Shown here: positions 1 to 8,632 of the stretch, in pieces
How positions within the stretch are numbered: position 1 is the first letter of the stretch
Layout: the number at the start of each line of letters is the position of its first letter
Assembly (NCBI GenBank): GCA_036257595.1
Contig: DATAFF010000069.1
Span: 1 to 57,044 of the forward strand
Length of the DNA: 57,044 bases
DNA from: DATAFF01 sp036257595
GTDB lineage: Bacteria > Pseudomonadota > Alphaproteobacteria > Rhizobiales > Aestuariivirgaceae
Direction: 5' to 3'
Program-made: the position numbers and the translations under genes
The notes under the pieces: model-generated
What the model saw: the letters and a program-made list of their open reading frames with translations, nothing else
The model's database searches: none
What the model was told of the DNA's origin: nothing

Positions 1-5
1 TAAGT

Positions 6-25
6 CGCTTAACGTGGGTTAAGCG
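6..25 (-). terminator. Hairpin overlapping the transposase-remnant stop codon
   Basis: CGCTTAA and TTAAGCG form a perfect 7-bp inverted repeat with a 6-nt loop, and the transposase remnant's stop codon lies inside the right arm. No T-run follows, so this may be part of an insertion-sequence end rather than a true terminator. Confidence 0.35.
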
Positions 26-204
26 TCTTTGGCTTCGTCAGGCCGTCGATATGTCAGGCGCTTGCCGTAGATGCCTACCAGGGCCTTCTCCCTGCGGTTC
101 GTGTCATCCGTTCCGAGAGCAATGCGGTTGTTGTAGCGGAAGTCGAATTCGGCCAGATATAGCACAAGATGCTGCTCGCTGACGGCATGGTAGGTGCCGA
201 TCAT
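19..204 (-). pseudogene. IS1595-family (ISXO2-like) transposase, C-terminal remnant
   Basis: Only about 61 residues remain. They carry the end of an ISXO2/IS1595-type DDE transposase: GTYHAVS, then a LAEFDFRYNNR-type block, then a GKRLTYR-type C-terminus. Full-length members are usually several times longer, and the upstream part with the catalytic acidic residues is missing. The break lies against the heptamer array that follows uvrD, so the element was probably cut there. The hairpin at 6-25 overlaps its stop codon. No inverted-repeat end or target duplication can be recognised. It is almost certainly non-functional. Confidence 0.75.
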
Positions 205-241
205 GCACCGCTCACCGCCTACTGCCTAACGCCGACTGCCT
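205..241 (-). repeat. Heptamer array after uvrD
   Basis: Read on the minus strand, immediately after the uvrD stop, the sequence is a degenerate run of 7-nt units (GGCAGTC, GGCGTTA, GGCAGTA, GGCGGTG). Two TAGs lie 7 nt apart. It belongs to the TAGGCAR family found at the ends of other genes here. Confidence 0.6.
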
Positions 242-2608
242 TTACGTCCGCTCGACGAAGCTGTCGATCACCCGCTTCTCGCCCGCCTTCTCGAAATCGA
301 CGGTGAGCTTGTTGCCCTCGATCCGCGTGATTCGGCCATAGCCGAATTTCTGGTGGAACACCCGCTCGCCTTCCGCGAAGCTCGCTCCTGCCGTCTCGCT
401 GGCGACGAGATGGCCCTCGATGATCCGCGGTGCGCTCCGCATCGCCTCGCCGGCGGCGTAGCGCTTCTGCGCCCGCTGCCACCCCGGCGTCGCATAGCTG
501 TTGGCGAAGGGCTTGAGATCGTCGAACCGGCTGCCGCCAAAGGCATTGACCCCATAGGCGGCGAAGCTCGTCGAGCGCTCGACGACATCGACATGATTGG
601 CCGGCAGCTCGTCGATGAAGCGCGACGGCAGCGCCGATTGCCAGAGATTATGCATCCGCCGGTTCTGCGCGAAGGAGATGACGGCGCGGTGCTTGGCCCG
701 GGTGATGCCGACATAGGCGAGCCGCCGCTCCTCCTCGAGCCCAGCGCGACCGCTTTCGTCGAGCGAGCGCTGATGCGGGAACAATCCCTCCTCCCAGCCG
801 GGCAGGAATACCGTGCCGAATTCGAGACCCTTGGCCGAATGGAGGGTCATGATGCTGACCTTCTCCTCGATGTCGCTCGAGTCGGCATCCATCACCAGCG
901 CCACATGCTCGAGAAAGCCGGTCATCGTCTCGAACTCGCTCATCGAGCGGATCAGCTCCTTGAGGTTCTCGAGCCTTCCCGGCGCCTCCGGCCCCTTGTC
1001 GTCGAGCCACATCTGCGTATAGCCCGATTCGTCGAGCACGATCTCGGCAAGCTCGGGATGCGGCATGCCGTCGAGAAGCTGCCGCCAGCGGGCGAACGCC
1101 ATCAGGAGATCGGACAGCGACTTGCGGGTCTTGGCCGGCAGCTCGTCGCTCTCGGTGAGTTTGCGCGCCGCCCGGTAGAGCGAGGTGCCGTCGCGCCCCG
1201 CCACCTCATGCAGCCGCTTCACCGAGCTGTCGCCGATCGCGCGCTTCGGCACATTGACGATTCGCTCGAAGGAGAGGTCGTTGTCGGGCGACACCACCAC
1301 CCGGAAATAGGCGAGCGCATCGCGGATCTCCTGGCGCTCATAGAAGCGCGGACCGCCGACCACCCGATAGGGCAGGCCGAGCGTGATGAAACGGTCCTCG
1401 AAGGCCCGCATCTGAAACGAGGCGCGCACCAGGATCGCCATGTCGTTCAGGCTTTCGCCGCGCCGCTGAAACTGCTCGATGTCGTCGCCGATGGCGCGCG
1501 CCTCCTCGTCGCCATCCCAATGACCCCTGAGCACGATCAGCTCGCCCTCGTCGATCTCGGTCCGGAGCGTCTTGCCGAGCCGGCTCTCGTTCTTGGCGAT
1601 CAGTCCCGACGCGGCGCCGAGAATATGCGGCGTCGATCGGTAGTTCTGCTCCAGCCGGATGATCTTGGCGCCGGGAAAATCCTTCTCGAAGCGCAGGATG
1701 TTGTCGACCTCGGCACCCCGCCAGCCATAGATCGACTGATCGTCATCGCCGACGCAGCAGATGTTGCGCCGCCCCTGGCCGAGCAGCCTCAGCCACAGAT
1801 ACTGCGCGACATTGGTGTCCTGATATTCGTCGACCAGCATATATTTGAACCGCCGCTGATAGTCGGCGAGCACATCGGGATTGTCCTGGAACAGCCTCAG
1901 GCATTCGAGCAGCAGGTCGCCGAAGTCGCAGGCATTGAGCAGCTTCAGCCGCTCCTGATAGGCGAGGTAGAGCTCGCCGCCCTTGCCGGCAAAGCCATGG
2001 CCCTCGCCTGCCGGCACCTTGGCGGGCGGCAGCCCGCGGTTCTTCCAGCCGTCGATCAGCGAGGCGAGCTGCCGCGCCGGCCAGCGCTTCTCGTCGATAT
2101 CGTTGGCCGCGAGGATCTGCTTGAGCAGCCGGATCTGGTCGTCGGTGTCGAGAATGGTGAAATCCGACTTGAGGTCGACGAGCTCGGCATGGCGGCGGAG
2201 AATCTTGACCCCGATCGAGTGGAAAGTGCCGAGCCAGGTCATACCCTCGACCACCCCGCCGATCAGCATGCCGATCCGGTCCTTCATCTCGCGCGCCGCC
2301 TTGTTGGTGAAGGTGACGGCGAGGATCTGCCCCGGCCATGCCTTGCCGGTGGCGAGCAGATGGGCAAGCCGGGTGGTCAGCACCCGGGTCTTGCCGGTCC
2401 CGGCGCCGGCCAGCACCAGCAGCGGCCCTTCCGTCGTTTCGACGGCCGCCCGCTGCTCGGCATTCAGGCCTTGCATATAGGGGGGATCGGCGGGTGCCAT
2501 GGCCCGGGCCGCCAGCCCGCCCTGGCGGGGCGTTACCCCTGCGTCATCGTCAAATTCATTGAAATCGATGGGTCCGGTCACCGTGCCCCTGCGAATCGCG
2601 CTCATCAT
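242..2608 (-). CDS. uvrD: ATP-dependent DNA helicase UvrD/PcrA
   Basis: Superfamily 1A 3'-5' helicase that unwinds DNA in nucleotide excision and mismatch repair. The 788-residue product has Walker A GAGTGKT at residues 68-74, a DEYQDTN Walker B block near residue 265, the GDDDQSIYGWRGA motif, and motifs IV-VI (EERRLAYVGITRA) in the second half. The last 50 residues form the small Tudor-like region (FGYGRITRIEGN) typical of PcrA/UvrD. An N-terminal extension of about 45 residues before the helicase core is poorly conserved-looking, so an internal start is possible. It is divergent from the FAD-linked dehydrogenase across a 114-bp gap. A heptamer array follows its stop codon. Confidence 0.95.
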   Translation of the reverse strand: MMSAIRRGTVTGPIDFNEFDDDAGVTPRQGGLAARAMAPADPPYMQGLNAEQRAAVETTEGPLLVLAGAGTGKTRVLTTRLAHLLATGKAWPGQILAVTFTNKAAREMKDRIGMLIGGVVEGMTWLGTFHSIGVKILRRHAELVDLKSDFTILDTDDQIRLLKQILAANDIDEKRWPARQLASLIDGWKNRGLPPAKVPAGEGHGFAGKGGELYLAYQERLKLLNACDFGDLLLECLRLFQDNPDVLADYQRRFKYMLVDEYQDTNVAQYLWLRLLGQGRRNICCVGDDDQSIYGWRGAEVDNILRFEKDFPGAKIIRLEQNYRSTPHILGAASGLIAKNESRLGKTLRTEIDEGELIVLRGHWDGDEEARAIGDDIEQFQRRGESLNDMAILVRASFQMRAFEDRFITLGLPYRVVGGPRFYERQEIRDALAYFRVVVSPDNDLSFERIVNVPKRAIGDSSVKRLHEVAGRDGTSLYRAARKLTESDELPAKTRKSLSDLLMAFARWRQLLDGMPHPELAEIVLDESGYTQMWLDDKGPEAPGRLENLKELIRSMSEFETMTGFLEHVALVMDADSSDIEEKVSIMTLHSAKGLEFGTVFLPGWEEGLFPHQRSLDESGRAGLEEERRLAYVGITRAKHRAVISFAQNRRMHNLWQSALPSRFIDELPANHVDVVERSTSFAAYGVNAFGGSRFDDLKPFANSYATPGWQRAQKRYAAGEAMRSAPRIIEGHLVASETAGASFAEGERVFHQKFGYGRITRIEGNKLTVDFEKAGEKRVIDSFVERT

Positions 2609-2722
2609 TTATGTTTATATAACAGTGAGGGCATGGCATTTCGACCTCGCGCCCTGAGGAAAAGCGTGCGCCGGACCCCTGGCTTGGCTAGTGTTCGCCA
2701 GGGCCACATTTGAAGGACCAGC

Positions 2723-4123
2723 ATGGCGATGGCGGCGGATTCCGCAGGGCGGGACGGCCTTGACGAGGCTTTGGGCCAGATTTCCGCGCTGATCGGCGCG
2801 CGGCTGTCCCGCGCCGCCGCGGTTTGCGAGCAGCATGGCAAGGATCTGACCTGGAACCCCGGCGCTCCGCCGGACGCCGTCGCCTTTGTCGAATCGACTG
2901 CCGAGGTCCAGGAAATCGTCAGGATCTGCGACCGCCACCGAACGCCGATCATCCCCTACGGCACCGGAACCTCGCTCGAGGGCCACATCACCGCCCCGCA
3001 TGGCGGCGTCACCATCGATCTCGGGGGGATGAACCGCATCATCGAGGTCAATGCCGCCGATCTCGACTGCCGGGTCGAAGCCGGCGTCACCCGCGGCAGG
3101 CTCAACGCCCATCTGCGCGATCAGGGGCTGTTCTTCCCCATCGACCCGGGCGCCGACGCCTCGCTCGGCGGCATGGCGGCGACCCGCGCCTCCGGCACCA
3201 ATGCGGTGCGCTACGGCACCATGCGCGACAATGTGCTGAGCCTCACCGTGGTGACCGCGGATGGCCAATGCGTGCGCACCGCCCGCCGGGCGCGAAAATC
3301 GTCGGCCGGCTACGATCTCACCCGTCTCTTTGTCGGCTCCGAGGGCACTCTGGGCGTGATCACCGAGGTGGCATTGCGCCTCTACGGCATCCCCCAGGCG
3401 ATCATTGCCGGCGTCTGCCCCTTTCCCAGCGTCGAGGCCGCCTGCAACACCGCCATCGAGACCATCCAGTTCGGCATACCCATTGCGCGTATCGAGCTCG
3501 TCGACACCGAGCACGTCCGCGCCTTCAACGCCTATTCCAAGACAACGCTCGCCGAGGCGCCGACGCTGTTCGTCGAGTTCCACGGAACCGACGCCGCAGT
3601 CGCCGAGCAGGCGGCACTGTTCGAGGAGATCGCCCGCGACAAGGGCGGCGGCCCGCTCTCCTTGGCCCGCCAGGAGGAGGATCGCGCCCGCCTCTGGCAG
3701 GCGCGCCACGACGCCTTCTGGGCGGCCAAGGCGATGCGACCCGGCAAGGAAGTCTTTGCAACCGATGTCAGCGTGCCCATATCGCGGCTCGCTGAATGCG
3801 TCGTCGAGACCGAGGCCGATCTCGCCGCGTCCGCCCTTTATGGCCCGATCGTCGGCCATGTCGGCGATGGCAATTTCCACGTCGTCCTGTTCTGCGACCG
3901 CAAGGACCCGGACGAGGTGGCGCGGGTCGAGAGATTCTACGAGCGGCTGATCATGAGGGCGATCGCCATGGATGGCACATGCACCGGTGAGCATGGCGTG
4001 GGGCGGGGCAAGATGAAGTTCCTCGTCCACGAGCTTGGCGCCGGCCTCGACCTGATGCGTCGCGTCAAACAATCGCTCGATCCCAAGGAGATCATGAACC
4101 CAGGTAAGATCGTCGCCGCATGA
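2723..4123 (+). CDS. FAD-linked oxidase, D-lactate/glycolate dehydrogenase type
   Basis: A membrane-associated or cytosolic flavoprotein of the GlcD/Dld family that oxidises a 2-hydroxy acid, most likely D-lactate, and passes electrons to quinone or cytochrome. The 466 residues comprise an FAD_binding_4 (PCMH) domain with PYGTGTSLEG at 79-87 and a GGMAATRASGTNAVRYG block, then an FAD-oxidase C domain. That domain has GHVGDGNFHV at 377-386 and GTCTGEHGVGRGK at 418-430. Length and motifs match the D-lactate dehydrogenase (cytochrome) group. No glcE or glcF lies beside it, which argues against a glycolate oxidase complex. The exact substrate is not shown by sequence. Confidence 0.88.
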   Translation: MAMAADSAGRDGLDEALGQISALIGARLSRAAAVCEQHGKDLTWNPGAPPDAVAFVESTAEVQEIVRICDRHRTPIIPYGTGTSLEGHITAPHGGVTIDLGGMNRIIEVNAADLDCRVEAGVTRGRLNAHLRDQGLFFPIDPGADASLGGMAATRASGTNAVRYGTMRDNVLSLTVVTADGQCVRTARRARKSSAGYDLTRLFVGSEGTLGVITEVALRLYGIPQAIIAGVCPFPSVEAACNTAIETIQFGIPIARIELVDTEHVRAFNAYSKTTLAEAPTLFVEFHGTDAAVAEQAALFEEIARDKGGGPLSLARQEEDRARLWQARHDAFWAAKAMRPGKEVFATDVSVPISRLAECVVETEADLAASALYGPIVGHVGDGNFHVVLFCDRKDPDEVARVERFYERLIMRAIAMDGTCTGEHGVGRGKMKFLVHELGAGLDLMRRVKQSLDPKEIMNPGKIVAA

Positions 4124-4172
4124 CGCATCGGGTCCTCGAATACGGTAGCAGGCTGCGGGCGGATCAGAGGCG

Positions 4173-7100
4173 ATGAGCCCATGGAAGTCGCCCCTCCTGC
4201 TGCTTGGCATTCTCGCGATCCTCGCCGCGGGAGCCGCCCTCCTTGCGCCGCTTTTCATCGATTGGAACGCCTATCGACCGACCATTGAGTCCTATGGCCG
4301 CAAGCTCACCGGCCGCGAGGTCAGGATCGGCGGCGCGATCGATGCCCAGCTCTTCCCCTGGCCCAATCTGACGCTGCGCGACGTCCGGATCGCCAATCCC
4401 GCAGACGCGATCCATCCCGATCTGTTCGTTGCTCCGGTCCTCACCATCGAGCTCGCCCTGCCGCCGCTCCTCTCCGGCCATCTCGAAATGACCGAGGTCA
4501 GGATCGCCCAGCCGACCATCGCTCTCGAGCGGCTTGACGCCAGCCGGGGCACCTGGGACCTCAAGCCCGATCGGGCGCTGCTCGACGAGATCGGTCCCCG
4601 CCGCCTGTCCTTCCCGGCGATCCGTGTCGATGGCGGCACTGCCTATCTCGCCGACGGGGCGCGCGGCGGCATCGCCGAGGTCGCCATCGGCTCGATCAGT
4701 GCCAGCGCACCCGAGCTCCGGGGCCCCTGGAAGGTCGGCGGCACCGTCGCCTATCAGGGCCGCGAGCTGCAGCTCACCTACACCTCGGGAGCCATGCGCC
4801 CGGGCGAGCCGCGGCCGACCTTCCTCAGGGTCGCACCGGTCACCGGGGACGGCTATTCCTACACTTTCGAGGGCACCGCGCCCGGCACGCCGGACGGCCC
4901 CATGAACGGCACTGTGAGCATCGTGCCGGTCGAGGCCCCGCAAGGCGGCAAGGCCGACGCTTCGGTCGGCGTCCGGCCCTTCAGCCTCAAGGCGGATGTG
5001 CAGGCGGGCTTCAATCGCATCGCCTTGTCGAAGATCGAATTGAGTCCCGAAACCAGCGAGGACGCCGGCAATCTCATCACCGGCACGGCCAACATCCAGC
5101 TTGGCTCGCGCATCGTGGTCGATGCCGATCTCGAATCGCCGCGCATCGAGCTCGACCGCCTGGTCGATGCCGAGAGCCGCCGCGCCCTGCTGTCCAAGGA
5201 GGGTCTCGATGCCGTGACGGCTCTGATCGAGACATTGCCCGACCAGGTGGTCCTCAATCTCCGTCTCGGCATCGCCAGCCTGATGGCCGGCGGTGAAACG
5301 CTGGAGGGCGCCGAGCTTTCGGCCACGCTCTCGGCGAAAAGCCTCAAGGTCGACGCCCTGAAGCTGTCGATCCCGGGCCACACCAAGCTTTCCTTCACCG
5401 GTTCGCTCTTGCCGCAGCCGGCGGGCTCGGCGCTGTCCGGCGATCTTCGCCTCGAATCGGCGTCGCTCAGGGAGCTGGTCACCTGGCTGCTGCCGGAGCA
5501 GGCAAAGTCAATCGAGGCGGTGTGGTCGGGGCTGCGCGGCCAGCTCGATCTGTCCGGCAGGCTCGATGCCACCGTTGACCGGATCCGCTTCAGCGAGGCC
5601 GAGATCACCCTCGATGGTGCCAAGGCCGATGGCAATCTCAGCCTGAGTTTTGCCGACTCCCCCTCAATCCTGCTGCGGCTTGCCGCCGACCGGATCGATC
5701 CGGGCCGCTATGTCAACACGACGGCAACCCCGATCGTCCGTGACTGGATCAAGGCGCTGCCGGGGCGTCTGAAATCGAGCGACGTGCAACTGACGCTCCA
5801 GGCCGACGAGCTGGTGGTCAACAACATCACTGCCAAGGATATCGCGGTCGACATCGCCGCCAATGACGGGGCGGTGGAGCTGCGCACCGTCGAGATCGGC
5901 GAGGTGGATGGTGCCCGGGTCACCTTGTCCGGACTGGTCAAGCTGCCGGAGGACGGGCTCGAGGGCTCCCTTGTCGGCGATGTGACGGCTGCCGACCCGC
6001 GCGGTCTCATGCGCCTGATCGGGCTGCTGCCGCCACCCGGCAGCAATCGCCCCGATCCGCCATGGGCACAGGCCAACCGCCTGACCGTCACGCTGCGCGG
6101 CGATGCCCGCGAGCGCGACGGCATCACCATTGGCGGCATCAGGCTCGAGGGCAGCTATGGCGGCACCGCAACGTCGCTGTCGCTCAAATATTCCGGCGGC
6201 CTCAATGGCTGGCGCACCGGCATTTTCGACGCCGATCTCTCCGGCACCAGCCCTGACAGTCGCTCCCTCGCCGCTCTGTTCGGCTTCACGCCGGTCGCCG
6301 GCGGCGATGAGGCTGGCCGCTTCAAGCTCACCGGCAAGGGCTCCCTCGATGCCGGCATCGCCACCACCGCCGAGCTCGCGCTGTTCGGCAGCGAGCTGCG
6401 CTATGCCGGCACCGTCGGCCTGCATGACAAGCTGACCGCCACCGGCCGCGCTGCCATTCTGGCCGAGCATATAGATGGGCTGTACCGCGCCCTCGGTCTG
6501 CCGCTCCTCGACCAGGGCCCGGCCGGCCGGCTGCTGTCGGCCGAGGGCGAGGTCAATGCCACGCCCGAGCGCATCGAGGTGAGCGCCGTCAACGGTGCCG
6601 CCGCCGGCGCCAGCTTCACCGGCAGCGGCGCTCTCGGGCTCGCCGGCGACCGCCTCACCCTCAAGGCGGCCGGCAGGACCGGCCGGCTCGGCCTCGCCCC
6701 TGTCCTGGCGTTGATCCTCCTGCCGCGCGATGGTGAGCCGCCCTCCTCGACCAAGCCTTTCGGCCCGGCGCTTGCCGATGTCGTCGATCTCGATCTCGCT
6801 CTCGAGAGCGATACGCTGACTGCGATCCCGGGTCTCGCCCTGAAGGCAGCCAGTTTCTCGACCAAGGGCACGCGCGACGGTCTCGACCTCAAGCTCGAGG
6901 GTGAGGCGCTGCCCGGCCACCGCTCGAGCCTCGCCGCCGCCATCGCCCGCGACGGCAAGGGCTACCGAGTCAATGGCTCGGTCGACCTCGACGCCGAGCT
7001 GGCAACCCTCCTTCTCGCCCAGGACCGCCGGCCGGCTCTCCATGGCGAGGCCAAGCTCGCTGGCAAATTCACCGCGACCGGCTTGAGCATTGGCGGGCTT

Positions 7101-8126
7101 TTCGCCGCAATGAACGGCGACGGGACGCTCTCCCTTCCCGCCGGCGTTCTGCGCGGCGTCGACCCGGTCGCCTTTGCCGGCGGCCTCGAGACGGCCAGGA
7201 CGCCGGCCGAGATCGATCAGCTCGTCGATGGTGTGCTGCGCGCCGGCGATCTTCGTTTTGCGGCTGGCAGCACCAGCATTGCCATGAATGGCGGCGTCGT
7301 CTCCAGCGAGCCGCTGAAGATCACCGGCGAGGAGGTCGAGGGATCGCTCAAGCTGATGTTCGACACCGTCGCCGGCGAGGGCGATGTCAGCGCCGTGCTG
7401 GCGCTGCCCGAGCTGCCGGGCGCGCCGTCCTTCGAGATCGCTTGGGGCGGGCCGATCGCGGCATTGGAGGCGAGCTATGACGTGAGCAGTCTCAAATCCA
7501 ACATTTCGGTCGGGGCGCTGAGCAAGGGCATCGACAAGCTCGAGGAATTGCAGCGCGAGCAGGACCGCATCCTTGCCGAAGAGCAGGCCTTTGCCCGCGA
7601 CCAGGCGATCAAGTTCACCGAGCGCTCGCTGCGCCGCCAGGCCCGTGATGCCGCAGCCGCCGAAGCGCGCCGCCAGGCCCGGCTCATTGCCGAAGCCGCG
7701 GCGCGTCGCCAGGTCGAGGAGCAGCGCCGCGCCGCTGACGATGAGCAGCGCCAGGAGGAGGCAGCGCGTCAGGCAAAGATACGCGCCGAGGCGGAGGCCG
7801 TGCGCAAGCTCGAGGAGGAGAAGCGCAAGCTCGAGGAGCGGCTCCGCAAGGCCGAGGAGCGGCTGCAGCGCGACGACGCCCCGGGCAAGACCCGCCCGCC
7901 GGCCTCGGTCCCGTCTTTCGGTCAGTCCGGCGATGCCTCCTCGATCGAGGCGCAGCCGCTGCCGCCGATCACATCGACTCTGGATCAGCCCCAGCCCATC
8001 GTGCCGCCCGCCGATGAAGCCGAGACGCAGAAGCCCAAGGAGAAGACTATCCAGCGCGGACCGAAGTCGCAGGACCAGGCCTCGCCCTGGCCCGAGCGGC
8101 AGAATGTCCGCGAGACGGGCCGCTAG
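4173..8126 (+). CDS. Large AsmA-family protein with coiled-coil tail
   Basis: A 1317-residue envelope protein of the AsmA/TamB-like superfamily, which is linked to lipid transport and outer-membrane assembly. Residues about 5-27 form one N-terminal membrane anchor, followed by the AsmA N-terminal signature (FIDWNAYRPTIE, LTGREVRIGG). A long beta-rich periplasmic region follows, and an AsmA C-terminal-like stretch lies around residues 950-1100. Residues about 1115-1235 are a highly charged Glu/Arg/Ala/Gln coiled coil, and the last 80 residues are Pro-rich. The tail is unusual for AsmA proteins and could bind a partner. It stands alone on its strand and ends in a heptamer array shared with the convergent RHH gene. 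Confidence 0.88.
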   Translation: MSPWKSPLLLLGILAILAAGAALLAPLFIDWNAYRPTIESYGRKLTGREVRIGGAIDAQLFPWPNLTLRDVRIANPADAIHPDLFVAPVLTIELALPPLLSGHLEMTEVRIAQPTIALERLDASRGTWDLKPDRALLDEIGPRRLSFPAIRVDGGTAYLADGARGGIAEVAIGSISASAPELRGPWKVGGTVAYQGRELQLTYTSGAMRPGEPRPTFLRVAPVTGDGYSYTFEGTAPGTPDGPMNGTVSIVPVEAPQGGKADASVGVRPFSLKADVQAGFNRIALSKIELSPETSEDAGNLITGTANIQLGSRIVVDADLESPRIELDRLVDAESRRALLSKEGLDAVTALIETLPDQVVLNLRLGIASLMAGGETLEGAELSATLSAKSLKVDALKLSIPGHTKLSFTGSLLPQPAGSALSGDLRLESASLRELVTWLLPEQAKSIEAVWSGLRGQLDLSGRLDATVDRIRFSEAEITLDGAKADGNLSLSFADSPSILLRLAADRIDPGRYVNTTATPIVRDWIKALPGRLKSSDVQLTLQADELVVNNITAKDIAVDIAANDGAVELRTVEIGEVDGARVTLSGLVKLPEDGLEGSLVGDVTAADPRGLMRLIGLLPPPGSNRPDPPWAQANRLTVTLRGDARERDGITIGGIRLEGSYGGTATSLSLKYSGGLNGWRTGIFDADLSGTSPDSRSLAALFGFTPVAGGDEAGRFKLTGKGSLDAGIATTAELALFGSELRYAGTVGLHDKLTATGRAAILAEHIDGLYRALGLPLLDQGPAGRLLSAEGEVNATPERIEVSAVNGAAAGASFTGSGALGLAGDRLTLKAAGRTGRLGLAPVLALILLPRDGEPPSSTKPFGPALADVVDLDLALESDTLTAIPGLALKAASFSTKGTRDGLDLKLEGEALPGHRSSLAAAIARDGKGYRVNGSVDLDAELATLLLAQDRRPALHGEAKLAGKFTATGLSIGGLFAAMNGDGTLSLPAGVLRGVDPVAFAGGLETARTPAEIDQLVDGVLRAGDLRFAAGSTSIAMNGGVVSSEPLKITGEEVEGSLKLMFDTVAGEGDVSAVLALPELPGAPSFEIAWGGPIAALEASYDVSSLKSNISVGALSKGIDKLEELQREQDRILAEEQAFARDQAIKFTERSLRRQARDAAAAEARRQARLIAEAAARRQVEEQRRAADDEQRQEEAARQAKIRAEAEAVRKLEEEKRKLEERLRKAEERLQRDDAPGKTRPPASVPSFGQSGDASSIEAQPLPPITSTLDQPQPIVPPADEAETQKPKEKTIQRGPKSQDQASPWPERQNVRETGR

Positions 8127-8153
8127 GCGCAGTAGCAGTAGGCAGTGGGGAGG
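8124..8153. repeat. Heptamer-like array between asmA-type gene and RHH gene
   Basis: TAG triplets occur at 8124 (the stop codon), 8133 and 8139, in GGCGCAG/TAGCAG/TAGGCAG units. This is an imperfect copy of the TAGGCAR family filling the convergent intergenic gap. Confidence 0.5.
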
Positions 8154-8396
8154 CTATCCCTCACTTCCAATGCGTTGCAACAGCCAGACCCTCACCGCGC
8201 TCGACAGGTTGCGTTGTCCCCGCTCTGCATCGATTTTGGCGACAAGCCCGGCCAGGCTCGTCGACTCATCGATCGCCGCGCGTTGCAGGGCATCCCAGAA
8301 TTCGGGCTCGAGCGACAGACTGGTGCGATGGCCGGCAATCGACACCGAGCGCTTGATCGGTGCACCCTCGGTATGAGCACGACGCCCAGGTTTCAC
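8154..8396 (-). CDS. Ribbon-helix-helix domain protein (RHH_4 type)
   Basis: An 80-residue protein matching the alphaproteobacterial RHH_4 family: RSVSIAGHRTSLSLEPEFW, then LQRAAIDESTSLAGLV, ending NLSSAVRVWLLQ. Ribbon-helix-helix folds usually bind DNA as dimers, but the target of this family is not established here. Its start overlaps the stop of the upstream DUF4169 gene by 4 bp (ATGA), so the two are very likely translationally coupled. The pair lies downstream of fumC on the same strand. Confidence 0.85.
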   Translation of the reverse strand: MKPGRRAHTEGAPIKRSVSIAGHRTSLSLEPEFWDALQRAAIDESTSLAGLVAKIDAERGQRNLSSAVRVWLLQRIGSEG

Positions 8397-8587
8397 CGCT
8401 CCTCGTCACCCGAGCTATCGCGCCGGTGGTCGTCGAGCTTGCGCTGCTCCTTCGCCTGCAAAGCCGCGTTGCGCTCGCGCTCGCCTCTGGTCATGCCAAA
8501 ACGCACGCGATTCTCTGCCGCCGCCTTTTCCTTGCGGCCACGTGCCTTACGCTTGCGATGCTGTCTGAGGTTGACGATTTCGCCCAT
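8393..8587 (-). CDS. DUF4169 family protein
   Basis: A 64-residue, very basic and charged protein beginning MGEIVNLRQHRKRKARG with the NRVRFGMTRGERE block of DUF4169. No membrane segment or enzymatic motif is visible. The family has no established function; its coupling to an RHH protein behind fumC is a recurrent-looking arrangement in this group, but I have not checked that. It overlaps the RHH gene by 4 bp. Confidence 0.85.
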   Translation of the reverse strand: MGEIVNLRQHRKRKARGRKEKAAAENRVRFGMTRGERERNAALQAKEQRKLDDHRRDSSGDEER

Positions 8588-8632
8588 CGACTGCCTGCCG
8601 CCTGCTGCCTAGCGCTTGTTGCCTACTGCCTA
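8588..8632 (-). repeat. Heptamer array starting at the fumC stop codon
   Basis: On the minus strand the fumC stop TAG (8630-8632) is the first TAG of TAGGCAGTAGGCAA, followed by degenerate copies (TAGGCAGCAGGCGGCAGG) up to the DUF4169 start codon. Confidence 0.65.

Noticed and set aside
1..204. Considered a complete insertion sequence at the left edge
   Set aside because: Only the transposase C-terminus remains, and no paired terminal repeats or target duplication can be seen.
353..2713. 786-codon open frame on the plus strand opposite uvrD
   Set aside because: It is the reverse-strand shadow of a GC-rich helicase gene; no domain pattern is visible and uvrD carries all its motifs on the other strand.
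2609..2722. Searched the uvrD promoter for an alphaproteobacterial LexA box (GTTC-N7-GTTC)
   Set aside because: Only one GTTC half-site is visible (in TAGTGTTCGCC), so SOS control cannot be supported.
2615..4258. 547-codon minus-strand frame opposite the FAD-linked dehydrogenase
   Set aside because: Shadow frame in GC-rich sequence; the plus strand holds the conserved dehydrogenase motifs.
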